Counted from the first letter of the stretch, positions 15,287 through 27,630 are shown. The stretch is DNA of 64,000 nt from an uncultured Clostridia bacterium (GCA_944387435.1 CALXEW010000001.1:1-64000); one strand, 5' to 3'. The notes: generated by a model not told the origin, from the letters alone. Numbers and translations: made by a program.

Positions 15287-17308
15287 TTAACTTTCTATTT
15301 CTGAAAAATACTCATGTATTCTATTTATTAATTCTTGTCTAGCTTCTTCCATAGTCATATCATCAACTTGTGCACCAGCTAAAGTGATATGTCCTCCACC
15401 ACCTAGCTTTTCTAATATGACTTGTACATTAATATCTCCAATAGAACGTCCACTTATACATATTTTATCACCAGTATTTCCAAGCACAAATGAAGCTGTA
15501 ATGTCACTTATTGTTAATAACTCATCTGCTGCCTTTGCACAAATAAGATTTGCATTTTCTGTTACTTCATTGTAGGTAGATATCGCAATTTCCTCTCCTA
15601 TTATCTCTGCTTTTTTCACTATGTCAGCAATAAGATTAAAGCTCTTTAAGTCACTTTGGAACCATTTTTTTACTCTTATTATATCAATACCACATTTACG
15701 TAAATAAGCTGCTGCTTCAAATGTTCTTACGCCTGTTTTAAATGTAAAATTTTTAGTGTCCATCATAATCCCTGCGTATAAACTTTCTGCTTCTATAGTT
15801 TTTAAATTCACTTTAGTTTCTGCATATTGAAGTAATTCTGTGACTAACTCTGCTGCTGAAGAAGCATATACTTCTTGGAACATTAAAGTTGCATCTTCTA
15901 TAAAATCTGTACTCCTTCTATGATGGTCAACTACAACTATTTTTTTGACTTTATCCAATAGTTCGGGACTATCAACATAATTAATTTTATGCGTATCCAC
16001 TACAACTAATAATGTGTCTTCATCTATATTTTCTAAAGCTACTTCTTTATTTATTATTACATCTTCATATTCTGGTTCTTTTTTTACAACATCCATAAAG
16101 CTCTCTAATGCTGGAGTATTATCGCTACAAATTATATAAGCATTTGTATTTAGAGTTTTAGCTAAACGATAAATCCCCATACAGGATCCTATACTATCCA
16201 TATCAGGATTTGTATGTCCCATTACCATAACTTTATTTGCATCTTTTATTAAATTTTCTAATGCATGTGCTACTACCCTTGCTTTTACTTTTGTCCTTTT
16301 TTCTACTTCTTCTACTCTTCCACCATAAAATTTATATATTTCATTTTCACGAATTACTGCTTGATCTCCACCTCGCCCTAAAACAACGTCCATTGCATTT
16401 TGCGCTGATTTATATTTTTCCTTATCAGTATTTCCTTCATTTGATATTGCTATACTTAATGTAAATTGTACTTTTTCATTAGTATCTATATCCTTAATTT
16501 TATCTAATATACTAAATTTATCTTCTCTTACATCATCTAGATATCTTTGTTCAAATAAATATACATATCTATCTCTGTCTGATTTTATTAATACCCCATT
16601 TGTTTTATTTGCCCAATCATATATTTCCTTATCTATCTCTGCTGTTACTTGTGGTTTTTCTCCTGCATCTATTCTTTGAATCGTCTCTTCATAATTATCT
16701 ACCATAATTATTCCAACACAAGATTTAGAATCCCTATATTCCTTTTGCAATTTTATATTTTCTGTATCATCTATAAAGTATAAGATTACCATATATTCTT
16801 TTTTATTTTTTCTGTCCTTATCTCTATTTCTAAAATTAACATATCTTCCCATTACTTTATACATATTGTTTCCAATTTTCAACTCTGTTAATATATCACT
16901 ATTTCCTGTCTCTCCACTTTCTATTTCTTCCTTAATATCAACTATTAAATCATTTAAATAAGTATTAATATCAATGTTAGCAAATTCCGTTGTAAATTTT
17001 GTACTTCTCCATATAATATTTCCATCTGTTTCTAATATAATCAGTGGAAAAGGTGAATTTATTAAACTCGTCTTTGCTGCTGTGTCTACTGTTAATGTTA
17101 AATCCTGTAAAGTTTCTGATATTTCACTTTTTCTTTTTTTATTTGCATAATAAGTATATCCTACTATAACACAATATAGTAGAACTGATGGTAATATCAT
17201 ATTAATGTTTTCTATGCTAATTATCACTAATAAAATTAATATTATCGCTAAATATATCTTTGTTCTAGATAAAAGCGAGTCAAATACTTTTCTATTATTA
17301 TTTTGCAT
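15287..17308 (-). CDS. gdpP: c-di-AMP phosphodiesterase GdpP (DHH family)
   Basis: Membrane enzyme that degrades c-di-AMP, tuning osmotic balance and cell-wall homeostasis. In order: two membrane helices (about 15-55), a PAS-like domain (75-190), a degenerate GGDEF domain (200-330) and the DHH/DHHA1 phosphodiesterase, with NPDMDS (367-372), VVDTHK and the DHH motif (461-463) as metal ligands, then GGGGH near the C-terminus. 673 aa. The start is the second ATG; the first one abuts the AAGGAG site too closely. Confidence 0.94.
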   Translation of the reverse strand: MQNNNRKVFDSLLSRTKIYLAIILILLVIISIENINMILPSVLLYCVIVGYTYYANKKRKSEISETLQDLTLTVDTAAKTSLINSPFPLIILETDGNIIWRSTKFTTEFANIDINTYLNDLIVDIKEEIESGETGNSDILTELKIGNNMYKVMGRYVNFRNRDKDRKNKKEYMVILYFIDDTENIKLQKEYRDSKSCVGIIMVDNYEETIQRIDAGEKPQVTAEIDKEIYDWANKTNGVLIKSDRDRYVYLFEQRYLDDVREDKFSILDKIKDIDTNEKVQFTLSIAISNEGNTDKEKYKSAQNAMDVVLGRGGDQAVIRENEIYKFYGGRVEEVEKRTKVKARVVAHALENLIKDANKVMVMGHTNPDMDSIGSCMGIYRLAKTLNTNAYIICSDNTPALESFMDVVKKEPEYEDVIINKEVALENIDEDTLLVVVDTHKINYVDSPELLDKVKKIVVVDHHRRSTDFIEDATLMFQEVYASSAAELVTELLQYAETKVNLKTIEAESLYAGIMMDTKNFTFKTGVRTFEAAAYLRKCGIDIIRVKKWFQSDLKSFNLIADIVKKAEIIGEEIAISTYNEVTENANLICAKAADELLTISDITASFVLGNTGDKICISGRSIGDINVQVILEKLGGGGHITLAGAQVDDMTMEEARQELINRIHEYFSEIES

Positions 17309-17336
17309 ATACATCTCCTTATACTAACTCTATTTT

Positions 17337-17365
17337 ATTTTACTAGCAAAAGCTCAATTTGTCAA
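17337..17365 (-). promoter_or_regulatory. sigma-A promoter of gdpP
   Basis: TTGACA (17365-17360), 17-base spacer, TAAAAT (17342-17337) on the minus strand. From 17366 to 17650 I see no gene or clear structure. Confidence 0.8.
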
Positions 17366-17650
17366 GGTAAGATATCTTTAATTATATCGTGCAAATATTC
17401 TAACAATCATAATAAATAGGGAACAAAAGTGAAAATTAAATTTTTACACTGGTACTAATTTGAGTTATTATTTTATATAAAAACATTCTCTTTAGGTTTT
17501 TTCCTATTTTTTAGATAAGCTTTTATTTAGTGACTATTGTTCTTGAATAATATCTATCATTATTTATAATTTTAGACTAAAAATAAGTTCCTTTGAATAC
17601 TTTTTATTTTTTACTAAAATTTTAAAACAAATAGGTGATATTTTCTATAT

Positions 17651-17686
17651 AACAAAAAAGTAGGTTTTAAAAACCTACTTTTTTGT
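17651..17686 (-). terminator. rpoC terminator
   Basis: An 18-bp perfect palindrome (AACAAAAAAGTAGGTTTT and its complement) ending in TTTTTTGTT, touching the rpoC stop codon. Strong intrinsic terminator for the rpoB-rpoC region. Confidence 0.92.
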
Positions 17687-20600
17687 TATATTTGTACATC
17701 AGAAGTTTCTTCTAATTCTTTTTCAGTACTAATATGAATATTTTGATATTTCTTCATACCTGTTCCTGCAGGAATTAATTTACCAATAATTACATTTTCT
17801 TTTAATCCAACTAAATCGTCTACTTTACCCTTTACAGCTGCTTCTGTTAATACTCTTGTTGTCTCTTGGAATGAAGCTGCTGACAAGAAACTATCTGTTG
17901 CAAGAGAAGCTTTAGTAATACCAAGTAATACTCTCTTACCTGTAGCTGGTCTTTTTCCTTTTGCAATTGTTTCGTTATTTTTATCTTCAAATTCATACAT
18001 GTCAATTAATTCACCTGGGAACATGTCTGTATCTGCATTATCTTCAACTCTGACTTTCTTAAGCATTTGACGACCAATTACTTCAATATGTTTGTCATTT
18101 ATATCAACACCTTGGTTTCTATAAACCTTTTGTACTTCTGAGATTAAATATTCATAAACTCCTTCTGGTCCTTTGATTTCTAATATATCTGCTGGATTTA
18201 TTGAACCTTCAATAAATGCATCTCCTGCTTTTACCATATCTCCATCTTTTACTCTCATCTTAGAACCAAATGGTATTGTATAAGTCTTTGAATTATCTTT
18301 TGAAGTAACAATAACTTCTTTTTTCTTTTTAGTTTCTTTAATTTTAACTTTACCATCTATTTCAGAGATTATTGCAACTCCTTTTGGCTTTCTAGCTTCA
18401 AATAATTCTTCAACTCTAGGAAGACCTTGAGTAATATCTGCTACACCTGCAACACCACCAGAGTGGATAGTTCTCATTGTAAGCTGTGTACCAGGCTCAC
18501 CAATTGATTGAGCTGCAATTATTCCAACAGACTCACCAATTGAAACTAAATCTCTTCTAGCTAGTCCCATTCCATAACATTTTTGGCATACACCACGTTT
18601 AGAATGACATCCTAGAACTGAACGTACTTTTAATTCTTCAATTCCGGCTGCAACTATTTCTTCTGCTATTTTTTCAGTAATCATAGTATCTGTATCTACT
18701 ATTAATTCCTTAGTTTCTGGATTATAAACATTTTCTAACACATATCTTCCAATTAATCTTTCTTCCATCTTTTCGATTATTTGATTTCCATCTTTAATAT
18801 CATAAACTGTAATTCCTTCTTCAGTACCACAGTCATGTTCTCTTACTATAATATCTTGTGAAACATCAACTAGTCTTCTTGTTAAATATCCAGAGTCTGC
18901 TGTTCTTAAAGCTGTATCTGAAAGTCCTTTACGAGCACCATGGGCTGAAATAAAGTACTCTAATGCATCTAGTCCTTCTGCAAATGATGATTTGATTGGA
19001 ATTTCAACTGCTTTACCAGTAGTACTTGCCATAAGTCCACGCATACCAGCAATTTGACGTAATTGGTTCATATTACCACGAGCTCCAGACTTAACCATCA
19101 TGTATATTGGATTTAATTCATCAAAGTTTTCTTCCATCGCATTACTTACTTTAGATGTGGTATCCTCCCAAATGTTAATAACAGCATTATATCTTTCATC
19201 ATCTGTTATTAAACCACGAACATATTGCTTTCTTATATGCTCTACTTGTTCATCCGCTTCTTTTAATAACCCTTCCTTAGCTTCTGGCACTTTAACATCA
19301 TCCATAGAAAATGTTATACCTGCTAAAGTTGAATACTTAAATCCTAAAGCTTTGATATAATCAATTACTTCTGCTGACTCAGTTAATCCATGTGTTCTTA
19401 TTACTCTTTCAATAATTGTTCCCATTGATTTTTTCATAACTGGGAAACTAATTTCATATTGGAATGGATCTTCTTTTCTATCAATAAATCCTAAATCTTG
19501 TGGAATCCCTTGATTGAAGATAATTCTTCCGACACTTGTTTCGACTCTATGAGATTTTAATTCTCCATCAATCTTCTTTGTTATTCTAACATTTATCTTA
19601 GCATGAATACCAACTTCATGATTTTCATAAGCCATAATAGCCTCTTCTGGATCCTTAAAATATTTTCCTTCACCTTTTTCACCATCTAATACCATTGTTA
19701 GATAATAAGATCCTAAAATCATGTCTAGTCTAGGTACGGCAACTGGCTTACCATCTTGAGGTTTAAGTAAGTTATTTGTTGAAAGCATTAAGTATCTTGA
19801 TTCTGATTGTGCTTCTGGTGATAGTGGTAAGTGAACTGCCATTTGGTCACCATCGAAATCGGCATTAAAAGCTTCACAAACTAATGGGTGAAGTTTTATT
19901 GCTCTACCTTCTACTAGTACTGGCTCAAAGCTTTGAATACCAAGTCTATGTAGTGTAGGAGCACGGTTCAACATTACAGGATGGTCTTTAATAACTTCCT
20001 CTAATATTCCCCACACTTCTGGTCTTAATCTTTCTACCATTCTTTTAGCATTTTTAATATTTTGAGCAATTCCACGACCTACTAATTCTTTCATTACAAA
20101 TGGTTTAAACAGTTCAACTGCCATTTCTTTTGGAAGTCCACATTGATAAATCTTAAGTTCTGGTCCTACAACGATAACAGAACGTCCAGAATAGTCAACA
20201 CGTTTTCCAAGTAAGTTTTGACGGAAACGTCCTTGTTTTCCTTTTAATAAATCTGATAAAGATTTTAAAGGCCTATTTCCAGCTCCTGTTACTGGTCTTC
20301 CACGTCTTCCATTATCAATTAATGCATCTACTGATTCTTGAAGCATTCTTTTTTCATTACGTACAATGATTTCAGGCGCTCCTAATTCTAATAATCTCTT
20401 TAAACGATTATTTCTATTTATAACTCTCCTATACAAATCATTTAAATCAGATGTTGCAAATCTACCTCCATCTAATTGCACCATTGGTCTTAACTCTGGT
20501 GGAATAACTGGTACAACATTCATTACCATCCATTCAGGTTTATTTCCTGAAATTCTAAAAGATTCTACTGTATCTAATCTTTTAACTAATTTACCTTTTC

Positions 20601-21207
20601 TTTGCTCGCTTGCTGTTTCTAATTCTTTTTTAATTTCTTCTGATAATTTCTCTACATCAACTTGTTCTAGTAATTCTCTTATTGCCTCTGCTCCCATTTT
20701 AGCTTTAAAAGAACCTTTGCCATATTTTTCTTCCGCTTCATGGTATTCTTTTTCATTTAAAACTTGGCATTTTTCTAAGTTTGTTGTTCCTTTATCTACA
20801 ACTACATAAGAAGCGAAATATATAACTCTTTCTAGATTTCTTGGTGAAATATCAAGCATTAAAGCAATTCTACTTGGAATGCCTTTGAAATACCAAATAT
20901 GTGCAACAGGTGCGGCTAACTCAATATGTCCCATTCTTTCACGTCTAACTTTTGATTTTGTAACTTCTACACCACATCTATCACAAACAATACCTTTATA
21001 TCTAACCCTTTTATATTTACCACAATGACATTCCCAGTCTTTTGTTGGACCAAATATTCTTTCACAAAATAGTCCATCTTTTTCTGGTTTTAAAGTTCTA
21101 TAATTTATAGTTTCTGGTTTTTTAACTTCACCTTTTGACCATTCTCTTATTTTTTCATCTGATGCTATTCCAATTTTCAACTTATTAAAAGTATTTAATT
21201 CGTCCAC
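17686..21207 (-). CDS. rpoC: DNA-directed RNA polymerase subunit beta'
   Basis: Catalytic subunit of RNA polymerase, 1173 aa. The N-terminal zinc ribbon has Cys60, Cys62, Cys75 and Cys78; the active-site NADFDGDQM motif holds the Mg-binding aspartates; the second zinc site includes [28 protein letters not shown]-type trigger-loop sequence reads [16 protein letters not shown] here. It starts with GTG, with AAGAAGGGGG upstream at a rather long distance. A 160-base gap with a structured leader separates it from rpoB. Confidence 0.97.
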   Translation of the reverse strand: MDELNTFNKLKIGIASDEKIREWSKGEVKKPETINYRTLKPEKDGLFCERIFGPTKDWECHCGKYKRVRYKGIVCDRCGVEVTKSKVRRERMGHIELAAPVAHIWYFKGIPSRIALMLDISPRNLERVIYFASYVVVDKGTTNLEKCQVLNEKEYHEAEEKYGKGSFKAKMGAEAIRELLEQVDVEKLSEEIKKELETASEQRKGKLVKRLDTVESFRISGNKPEWMVMNVVPVIPPELRPMVQLDGGRFATSDLNDLYRRVINRNNRLKRLLELGAPEIIVRNEKRMLQESVDALIDNGRRGRPVTGAGNRPLKSLSDLLKGKQGRFRQNLLGKRVDYSGRSVIVVGPELKIYQCGLPKEMAVELFKPFVMKELVGRGIAQNIKNAKRMVERLRPEVWGILEEVIKDHPVMLNRAPTLHRLGIQSFEPVLVEGRAIKLHPLVCEAFNADFDGDQMAVHLPLSPEAQSESRYLMLSTNNLLKPQDGKPVAVPRLDMILGSYYLTMVLDGEKGEGKYFKDPEEAIMAYENHEVGIHAKINVRITKKIDGELKSHRVETSVGRIIFNQGIPQDLGFIDRKEDPFQYEISFPVMKKSMGTIIERVIRTHGLTESAEVIDYIKALGFKYSTLAGITFSMDDVKVPEAKEGLLKEADEQVEHIRKQYVRGLITDDERYNAVINIWEDTTSKVSNAMEENFDELNPIYMMVKSGARGNMNQLRQIAGMRGLMASTTGKAVEIPIKSSFAEGLDALEYFISAHGARKGLSDTALRTADSGYLTRRLVDVSQDIIVREHDCGTEEGITVYDIKDGNQIIEKMEERLIGRYVLENVYNPETKELIVDTDTMITEKIAEEIVAAGIEELKVRSVLGCHSKRGVCQKCYGMGLARRDLVSIGESVGIIAAQSIGEPGTQLTMRTIHSGGVAGVADITQGLPRVEELFEARKPKGVAIISEIDGKVKIKETKKKKEVIVTSKDNSKTYTIPFGSKMRVKDGDMVKAGDAFIEGSINPADILEIKGPEGVYEYLISEVQKVYRNQGVDINDKHIEVIGRQMLKKVRVEDNADTDMFPGELIDMYEFEDKNNETIAKGKRPATGKRVLLGITKASLATDSFLSAASFQETTRVLTEAAVKGKVDDLVGLKENVIIGKLIPAGTGMKKYQNIHISTEKELEETSDVQI

Positions 21208-21263
21208 TATTTTTCTTTTCCCCCTTCTTTGTCTCTAAAAGACTTCGTATTTTTTATACGGGT

Positions 21264-21337
21264 AATTCTAAAACAGGTAAAGAAGACTAACCCCTGCTCT
21301 TGCAAACTAAAATGTCGCTTCTTTCCTTTTTAGAATT
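21264..21337 (-). ncRNA. structured leader RNA upstream of rpoC (shared with rpoB)
   Basis: On the minus strand AATTCTAAAA (21337-21328) pairs with TTTTAGAATT (21273-21264), enclosing further pairing (AAAGAA with TTCTTT, GAC with GTC) and an apical UUGC-AAGA-GCAG hairpin (21305-21294). The same 12 bases crown the rpoB leader, where the helices differ in sequence but keep their pairing. It ends 57 bases before the rpoC start. Cis-regulatory role inferred. Confidence 0.55.
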
Positions 21338-21367
21338 TATTTAATTAACATTTTACTTGTTACACCA

Positions 21368-24300
21368 TTATTCAATAATATCATCATCATTATCTAAATT
21401 GTCATTTGCTAAGTCATTTCCAAATAGCATTTCTTCGCCTTCGTCATCTAATTCTTCAAACAAATCATCTTTTCCATCGTCTATTGCATCATTTTCTTCA
21501 TCTAGTAAAACACCATCATCTACTTCTTCAGAATATCCGTCTAAATCTCCATCTGCTAAAACTTCATCTTCTGATAATATTTTGCCATCTTTACTTGGAT
21601 CATATTCTATACCTTCGTCTACATCTTCTTTTAGCTCTAATTCTTCATTATCTTCAGAATATAGACGTACATCTAATCCTAATGATTGAAGTTCTTTAAC
21701 TAAAACTTTAAAGCTTTCTGGGACTCCTGGTTCTGGAATATTTTCACCTTTAACGATAGCTTCATAAGTATTCACACGTCCTACAACATCATCTGATTTT
21801 ACTGTTAACATTTCTTGCAATGTATATGCTGCGCCATATGCCTCTAATGCCCAAACTTCCATCTCTCCAAAACGTTGTCCACCAAATTGTGCTTTTCCTC
21901 CAAGAGGCTGTTGTGTTACTAGTGAGTATGGTCCAGTTGAACGAGCGTGTATTTTATCATCTACTAAGTGGTGAAGTTTTAACATATACATAACACCAAC
22001 TGTAATTGGCTTATCAAATGGATCTCCTGTTCTTCCATCATAAAGAATTGTCTTTCCATCTTCACTCATTCCAGCTTTTTTTAGTAATTCTTTTACATCT
22101 TCTTCGTTTGCTCCGTCAAATACTGGTGTTGAAATTTTCCATCCTAAAGCTTTTGCTGCTCCACCTAAATGTACTTCTAGAACTTGTCCTAAGTTCATAC
22201 GAGAAGGAACACCTAATGGATTTAATAAAATATCTATTGGTGTACCATCTGGCATAAATGGCATATCTTCTTCTGGTAATACTCTTGAAATAACACCTTT
22301 GTTACCATGACGTCCAGCCATTTTATCTCCAACTGATATTTTTCTTTTTGTTGCTATATAACATCTAATTATTTGATTTACTCCCGGTCCTAATTCATCA
22401 GAATTATCTCTTGTAAAGATTTTTACATCTACAACTGTCCCTTGTTCTCCATGTGGTACTCGAAGTGAAGTATCTCTTACTTCTCTTGCTTTTTCCCCAA
22501 AGATAGCACGAAGTAATCTTTCTTCTGCTGTTAATTCTGTTTCTCCCTTTGGAGTAACTTTTCCAACTAATATGTCTCCTGGTCTTACTTCTGCACCAAT
22601 TCTTATAATTCCATTTTCGTCTAAGTCTTTTAACGAATCATCACCAATGTTTGGAATGTCACGTGTAATTTCTTCTGCACCTAATTTTGTATCACGGCAT
22701 TCACAGTCATATTCTTCAATATGAATTGATGTAAATACATCTTCTTTAACTAATCTTTCATTAATTAATATAGCATCTTCATAGTTATAACCTTCCCAAG
22801 TAGAAAATGCTACTAGTACGTTTTTACCAAGTGCCATCTCTCCATTAGATGTTGCTGGTCCATCTGCTATCGCGTCGCCTTTTTTAACTTTTTCGCCTTT
22901 TTTCACAATTGGTTTTTGGTTGATACAAGTTCCTCCGTTAGTTCTTTTGAACTTACGTAATTTATGTACTACAGTTTTTCCATTTTTATATTTAACAGTT
23001 ATGCTACTACCTGTTACTTTTTCTACAACTCCATCATCTTCTGCCAAAACTAAGATTCCTGAATCTTTTGCTGCTCTATATTCAATTCCTGTCCCTACTA
23101 TTGGACTTTCTGTTGTCATAAGTGGAACTGCTTGACGTTGCATGTTAGCACCCATAAGAGCTCTTTTTGCGTCATCATGCTCTAAGAACGGAATCATAGC
23201 AGCTGCAACTGATACTAATTGTTTTGGCGATACATCTACATATTGTACTTTATCATTATCAACTTCTATTATTTCATTCTTACGCCTTACTCTTACTCTT
23301 TTATTTACAAAATGTCCTTCTTTATCAACTGGCTCTGATGCTTGAGCTATAATATAATTATCTTCTATATCTGCACTCATATATTCTACTTCATCTGTTA
23401 ATGCATGAGTTTCTGAGTTTACTTTTCTATATGGTGTTTCGATAAAACCATATTCATTAATTTGTGCAAATGATGAAAGTGCTGATATAAGTCCTATATT
23501 TGGTCCTTCTGGAGATTCAATTGGACAAAGTCTTCCATAGTGTGTATAGTGAACATCACGTACTTCAAATCCAGCTCTTTCTCTTGTTAATCCTCCAGGT
23601 CCTAATGCTGAAATTCTTCTTTTATGTGTTAATTCTGATAATGGGTTTGTTTGGTCCATGAATTGTGACAACTGTGAACTTCCAAAGAATTCTCTTATTG
23701 CTGATGTAATAGGTTTTGTGTTAATTAATGTTTGTGGTGTTACTACATCTAAGTCTTGTATTGTCATTCTTTCACGAACTACTCTTTCTAATCTTGTTAG
23801 ACCAATTCTGAATTGATTTTGTAATAATTCTCCAACACAACGAATTCTACGATTTGCTAAATGATCAATATCATCAGCTGAACCTAATCCATGAGAAAGG
23901 TTAAATAAGAAGTTTACAGATGATAACATATCTTCTGTTGTAATATGTTTTGGCACTAATTCATCCATTCTTTCTTCTATAGTTTTAACTAAATCTTTCT
24001 CATCTGTATTTTCTATAATATTTTGTAAAACATTATAATTAACTAATTCTTTAATATGCAAATTGCTTAAATCTACAGTTGGCAATACTTTATGAATATC
24101 TACCGTACTGTTTCCTATTACTCTTATTTGCTTGTCTAAGAATATTATATCAACAGTATTTATTCCTGCATTTTGTATATTTTCTGCAACTTCATCTGTT
24201 ATAGTTTCTCCTGCCCCAACAAACACTTCTCCAGTCTCACTATCTACTATATCTGTTGCTGCAACTTTTCCTTTTATTCTTGATGCCAATGATAATTTTT

Positions 24301-25132
24301 GATTAAATTTGTATCTACCAACTTTTGCTAAATCGTATCTTTTGTTATCAAAAAATAACCCATTAAATAAATTTCTTGCAGCATCAACTGTTGGAAGTTC
24401 TCCTGGTCTTAATTTCTTATAAATTTCAATTAAAGCTTCGTCTTGGTCTTTTATTGTATCCTTATTAATAGTTGCCTTTAACATTTCTTCGTCTCCAAAG
24501 AATTCAAGCATTTGACTATCTGTTGCTAGTCCTATTGATCTTAATAAAGTTGTAATTGGCACTTTTCTTGTTCTATCAACACGTACCCAGAAAATATCGT
24601 TTCCATCTGTTTCATATTCAAGCCATGCCCCCCTTAAAGGCATAACCGTAGATGTATATGTTTTCTTTCCTGTTTTTGTGTCAAATTCTTCTCCATAGTA
24701 ACATCCTGGTGAACGTACTAACTGACTTACTACAACTCTTTCTGCCCCATTTATGATAAATGTTCCACTATCTGTCATAAGTGGAAAATCACCTAAATAA
24801 ATTTCTTGTTCCTTAATTTCACCTGTCTCACGGTTAATTAATCTTACTTTAACGTGTAATCTTGCAGAATATGTTGCATCTCTTTCTTTTGCTTCTTCTA
24901 CTGAGTATTTTGTTTTGTCTTCCATGTAATAATCGAAAAATTCAAGAACTAAATTTCCAGAATAATCTTCAATTGGTGAAATATCTCTTAATACTTCTCC
25001 TAATCCTTCTTTTATGAAATAATCATAAGAATCTTTTTGAACTTTAATAAGATTAGGCATTTCGATAAAATCACCAACTTTTGCGAAATCCTTACGAGAA
25101 GATTTCTCGTGATTAATTTCTCTTATTTTCAA
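21368..25132 (-). CDS. rpoB: DNA-directed RNA polymerase subunit beta
   Basis: Beta subunit, about 1254 aa. The rifampicin-pocket region ([19 protein letters not shown], then [13 protein letters not shown]) is present, as are [10 protein letters not shown] and the C-terminal [18 protein letters not shown] block that contacts beta'. The C-terminus is an extended acidic tail (many Asp/Glu, residues about 1170-1254). The TTG at 25132 has GGGGTGA five bases upstream; a GTG at 25141 is possible. Unusually for the textbook order, rplJ-rplL are not directly upstream; a permease gene is. Confidence 0.96.
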   Translation of the reverse strand: MKIREINHEKSSRKDFAKVGDFIEMPNLIKVQKDSYDYFIKEGLGEVLRDISPIEDYSGNLVLEFFDYYMEDKTKYSVEEAKERDATYSARLHVKVRLINRETGEIKEQEIYLGDFPLMTDSGTFIINGAERVVVSQLVRSPGCYYGEEFDTKTGKKTYTSTVMPLRGAWLEYETDGNDIFWVRVDRTRKVPITTLLRSIGLATDSQMLEFFGDEEMLKATINKDTIKDQDEALIEIYKKLRPGELPTVDAARNLFNGLFFDNKRYDLAKVGRYKFNQKLSLASRIKGKVAATDIVDSETGEVFVGAGETITDEVAENIQNAGINTVDIIFLDKQIRVIGNSTVDIHKVLPTVDLSNLHIKELVNYNVLQNIIENTDEKDLVKTIEERMDELVPKHITTEDMLSSVNFLFNLSHGLGSADDIDHLANRRIRCVGELLQNQFRIGLTRLERVVRERMTIQDLDVVTPQTLINTKPITSAIREFFGSSQLSQFMDQTNPLSELTHKRRISALGPGGLTRERAGFEVRDVHYTHYGRLCPIESPEGPNIGLISALSSFAQINEYGFIETPYRKVNSETHALTDEVEYMSADIEDNYIIAQASEPVDKEGHFVNKRVRVRRKNEIIEVDNDKVQYVDVSPKQLVSVAAAMIPFLEHDDAKRALMGANMQRQAVPLMTTESPIVGTGIEYRAAKDSGILVLAEDDGVVEKVTGSSITVKYKNGKTVVHKLRKFKRTNGGTCINQKPIVKKGEKVKKGDAIADGPATSNGEMALGKNVLVAFSTWEGYNYEDAILINERLVKEDVFTSIHIEEYDCECRDTKLGAEEITRDIPNIGDDSLKDLDENGIIRIGAEVRPGDILVGKVTPKGETELTAEERLLRAIFGEKAREVRDTSLRVPHGEQGTVVDVKIFTRDNSDELGPGVNQIIRCYIATKRKISVGDKMAGRHGNKGVISRVLPEEDMPFMPDGTPIDILLNPLGVPSRMNLGQVLEVHLGGAAKALGWKISTPVFDGANEEDVKELLKKAGMSEDGKTILYDGRTGDPFDKPITVGVMYMLKLHHLVDDKIHARSTGPYSLVTQQPLGGKAQFGGQRFGEMEVWALEAYGAAYTLQEMLTVKSDDVVGRVNTYEAIVKGENIPEPGVPESFKVLVKELQSLGLDVRLYSEDNEELELKEDVDEGIEYDPSKDGKILSEDEVLADGDLDGYSEEVDDGVLLDEENDAIDDGKDDLFEELDDEGEEMLFGNDLANDNLDNDDDIIE

Positions 25133-25197
25133 AAAAATCACCCCATAAAAAAATTTTAAGCAGAAAAAATATATTTTTTAAAAGAAGTCCCTCTCAG

Positions 25198-25268
25198 AAT
25201 TCAAATTGCTTGTCTAAGTTTTAAGATTGTCTGCTCTTGCAACCTTAATTCTTAGGGCTCTTTGAATT
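25198..25268 (-). ncRNA. structured leader RNA upstream of rpoB (shared with rpoC)
   Basis: AATTCAAA (25268-25261) pairs with TTTGAATT (25205-25198). Inside it CTAAG pairs with CTTAG and TTAAG with CTTAA, topped by UUGC-AAGA-GCAG (25242-25231). The loop is identical to the rpoC leader while the stems differ. It ends 65 bases before the rpoB start. A Lacto-rpoB RNA motif is known upstream of rpoB in lactic acid bacteria; whether this is related cannot be judged from memory. Confidence 0.55.
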
Positions 25269-25306
25269 TGATTCCTCTTCCTTTAATTTTAAACTTTAGA
25301 ACTAAA

Positions 25307-25335
25307 ATTATAATGGATTTTAAGTGTTATGTCTC
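25307..25335 (-). promoter_or_regulatory. probable rpoB promoter
   Basis: GAGACA (25335-25330), 17-base spacer, consensus TATAAT (25312-25307) on the minus strand; leader about 170 bases. The 25336-25646 stretch is AT-rich and holds nothing else I recognise. Confidence 0.5.
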
Positions 25336-25646
25336 CTTAAAAAATGACAACAAAAAAGCAATTGAAAAAATCTTATTTTTCAACTCCTTTTACGCTATTT
25401 TATTAGGTTTTAACTAATATCTTCTCTTTCTATTTTAATCACCCTATCTAAATATTTTGGGTACAAAAATCCATTTTTAGTAAATTCTACATATTAGTTT
25501 ATCATAAACAAAAACACAAGTCAAGCATTTCCGTAGGTTTTTTAAAGTTTTTTTACGAATTTATTACAACTAATTTTTACTACTAATTAATTCATATTTT
25601 AAATTCTTATTGCTGGCCTTTATTTATTTTATTAAAACAAATAAAA

Positions 25647-25666
25647 TACTAGAATATTTTCTAGTA
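25647..25666 (-). terminator. terminator after the AI-2E-type permease
   Basis: TACTAGAA (25647-25654) and TTCTAGTA (25659-25666) form a perfect 8-bp stem followed on the minus strand by TTTTATTTG. Confidence 0.75.
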
Positions 25667-25689
25667 CTTTACTCTCATTTGAAGTTATT

Positions 25690-26835
25690 TTATTCTATTG
25701 TTATTTTTTCCGCTTTTTTTATAGCTAATCTATAATCTACAAAATCCTCTATAAGTATTTTTATAATAGCAATAACAGGAACGGCAAGGAACATACCAAG
25801 TATTCCAAAATAAGCTCCACCAATTGTCACTGCTAAAAGAACTAATATTGGACTAATCTTTAATGATTTACCAACAATCTTTGGATTGATAATGTTAGCA
25901 TCTATTTGTTGTAAAACAATTACTACAATAAGCATCCAAATAGCTTGGGAAAGTCCCCCTGTTATTAAAGTAATAACAGCTGATATTCCGACAGCAATTA
26001 TAGCTCCAACAAATGGTATCATATTAAATAGTCCTATAAAGAACCCAAGAAGTGGTGCGTATCTAACTCCCATAATCGTCATTGCAATTGTGACTAAAAT
26101 TCCAACCACCACTGCATCTAAAAATTGGCTAGCAATAAACTTAAAAAAGATTTCATTTGAATGTTTATAATATTTATCAATATTTTTATAAGTCCTTTCT
26201 TTAAATATAGCCTCTGCAAATCTTTTTACAAAAGTTAAAATTTTTCCTCTTTCTGCTAAAACATATATAGAAACAATTACAGCTACAAAAACATCTACAA
26301 TTCCAGTAACTGCACTTATTGCTCCTGATATATATTCCATCACTCTATCAAAATTGAAATACTCTCTTAAATCTATATGCTGAATACTATCAATAAAATC
26401 ATTAACTTGTTGACTCTTTAATATAGAATTCTCTGGTAATTCATTATATCTATCAATTGCCATTTCGTAATAACTTTGAATATTGCTTACAAAATCCACT
26501 ACACTATCCCATACAACCGGAAAAATAAAACTAACTAAAATAACTATAATCGCTATAATTATTAAATAAACTGTTATAATACTAAAAGTCCTTGCTTTTC
26601 TTCTTAAAAACTTTACTTTTCTTCTTCTATAAAAAGTCTCAAATTTCCTACATGGCATGTATAATATATAAGCAATAAAAATACCCACAAAAAACGGTGC
26701 TATAACACTTAAAAAATTGCCCATCACATCTGTTACAGCTGTAAAATTGTCCAAACATTTATAAATAACAATAAGCACTAATCCCAGTAAAAACCAATAG
26801 CTCCATTTTCTTATTTTTTCTTTTTTATTTTCCAT
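25690..26835 (-). CDS. AI-2E/PerM-family membrane transporter
   Basis: 381 aa, polytopic: two N-terminal helices, a pair near 78-105, a soluble segment (YYEMAIDRYNELPE region), then four or more C-terminal helices. The VGKSLKISPILVLLAVTIGG block is characteristic of the family (PF01594), which includes YtvI and efflux proteins such as TqsA; the transported substrate is unknown. First ATG preceded by AAAGGAGAG. It lies downstream of exonuclease III by 39 bases and probably shares the transcript started at 28624-28652. Confidence 0.85.
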   Translation of the reverse strand: MENKKEKIRKWSYWFLLGLVLIVIYKCLDNFTAVTDVMGNFLSVIAPFFVGIFIAYILYMPCRKFETFYRRRKVKFLRRKARTFSIITVYLIIIAIIVILVSFIFPVVWDSVVDFVSNIQSYYEMAIDRYNELPENSILKSQQVNDFIDSIQHIDLREYFNFDRVMEYISGAISAVTGIVDVFVAVIVSIYVLAERGKILTFVKRFAEAIFKERTYKNIDKYYKHSNEIFFKFIASQFLDAVVVGILVTIAMTIMGVRYAPLLGFFIGLFNMIPFVGAIIAVGISAVITLITGGLSQAIWMLIVVIVLQQIDANIINPKIVGKSLKISPILVLLAVTIGGAYFGILGMFLAVPVIAIIKILIEDFVDYRLAIKKAEKITIE

Positions 26836-26874
26836 TATTCTCTCCTTTAATTAATTTTGTTGTTTTATTTTCCT

Positions 26875-27630
26875 CTATAAATCTATTTCTAATCCTACTG
26901 GACAATGATCACTGCCCATTATTTCTGAATAAATACTTGCTTCTTTTATTTTATCTTCTATCTCTTTAGAAACTATAAAATAATCAATTCTCCAGCCTAC
27001 ATTTTTTTCTCTGGCTTTCCTCATATAAGACCACCAACTATACGCGTCTTCTTTATCAGGATATAAATATCTAAACGTATCTATAAAACCTGCATCTAGT
27101 AATTCTGTCATTTTGTTTCTTTCTTCTATTGTAAATCCTGCATTATGAGTATTTGTTTTTGGGTTTTTCAAATCTATTTCTTTATGTGCTACATTTAAAT
27201 CTCCACACATAATAACTGGTTTTGTTTTATTTAATTTTAATAAATATTTTCTAATCTCATCTTCCCATACTTGCCTATAATCAAGTCTTTCTAATTCTCT
27301 TTTAGAATTTGGTGTATATATATCTACCATATAAAACTTATCAAACTCTAAAGTGATAACTCTTCCTTCTTTATCATGTTCTTCTATTCCTATTCCATAT
27401 TTTACAGACAATGGTTTTATTTTAGTAAATATTGCTGTCCCTGAATAGCCCTTTTTCTCTGCACTATTCCAGAAGCTTTCGTAACCATCATATTCTAAAT
27501 CTACTTGTCCTTCTTGGCATTTTGTTTCTTGTATACAAAATATATCTGCATCTATTTCTTTAAAAAAATCATCAAATCCTTTATTTAAACACGCTCTTAT
27601 TCCATTTACATTCCAAGATACTAATTTCAT
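26875..27630 (-). CDS. xth: exodeoxyribonuclease III
   Basis: AP endonuclease/3'-5' exonuclease of base-excision repair, 251 aa. Family blocks: MKLVSWNVNGIRA at the start, DIFCIQETKC with the metal-binding Glu, MCGDLNVAHKEIDL, the RIDYFIVS block and GSDHCPVGLEI with the catalytic Asp-His. AGGAGG site before the ATG. It sits with two NUDIX hydrolases, a grouping that would fit nucleotide-damage control. Confidence 0.95.
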   Translation of the reverse strand: MKLVSWNVNGIRACLNKGFDDFFKEIDADIFCIQETKCQEGQVDLEYDGYESFWNSAEKKGYSGTAIFTKIKPLSVKYGIGIEEHDKEGRVITLEFDKFYMVDIYTPNSKRELERLDYRQVWEDEIRKYLLKLNKTKPVIMCGDLNVAHKEIDLKNPKTNTHNAGFTIEERNKMTELLDAGFIDTFRYLYPDKEDAYSWWSYMRKAREKNVGWRIDYFIVSKEIEDKIKEASIYSEIMGSDHCPVGLEIDL

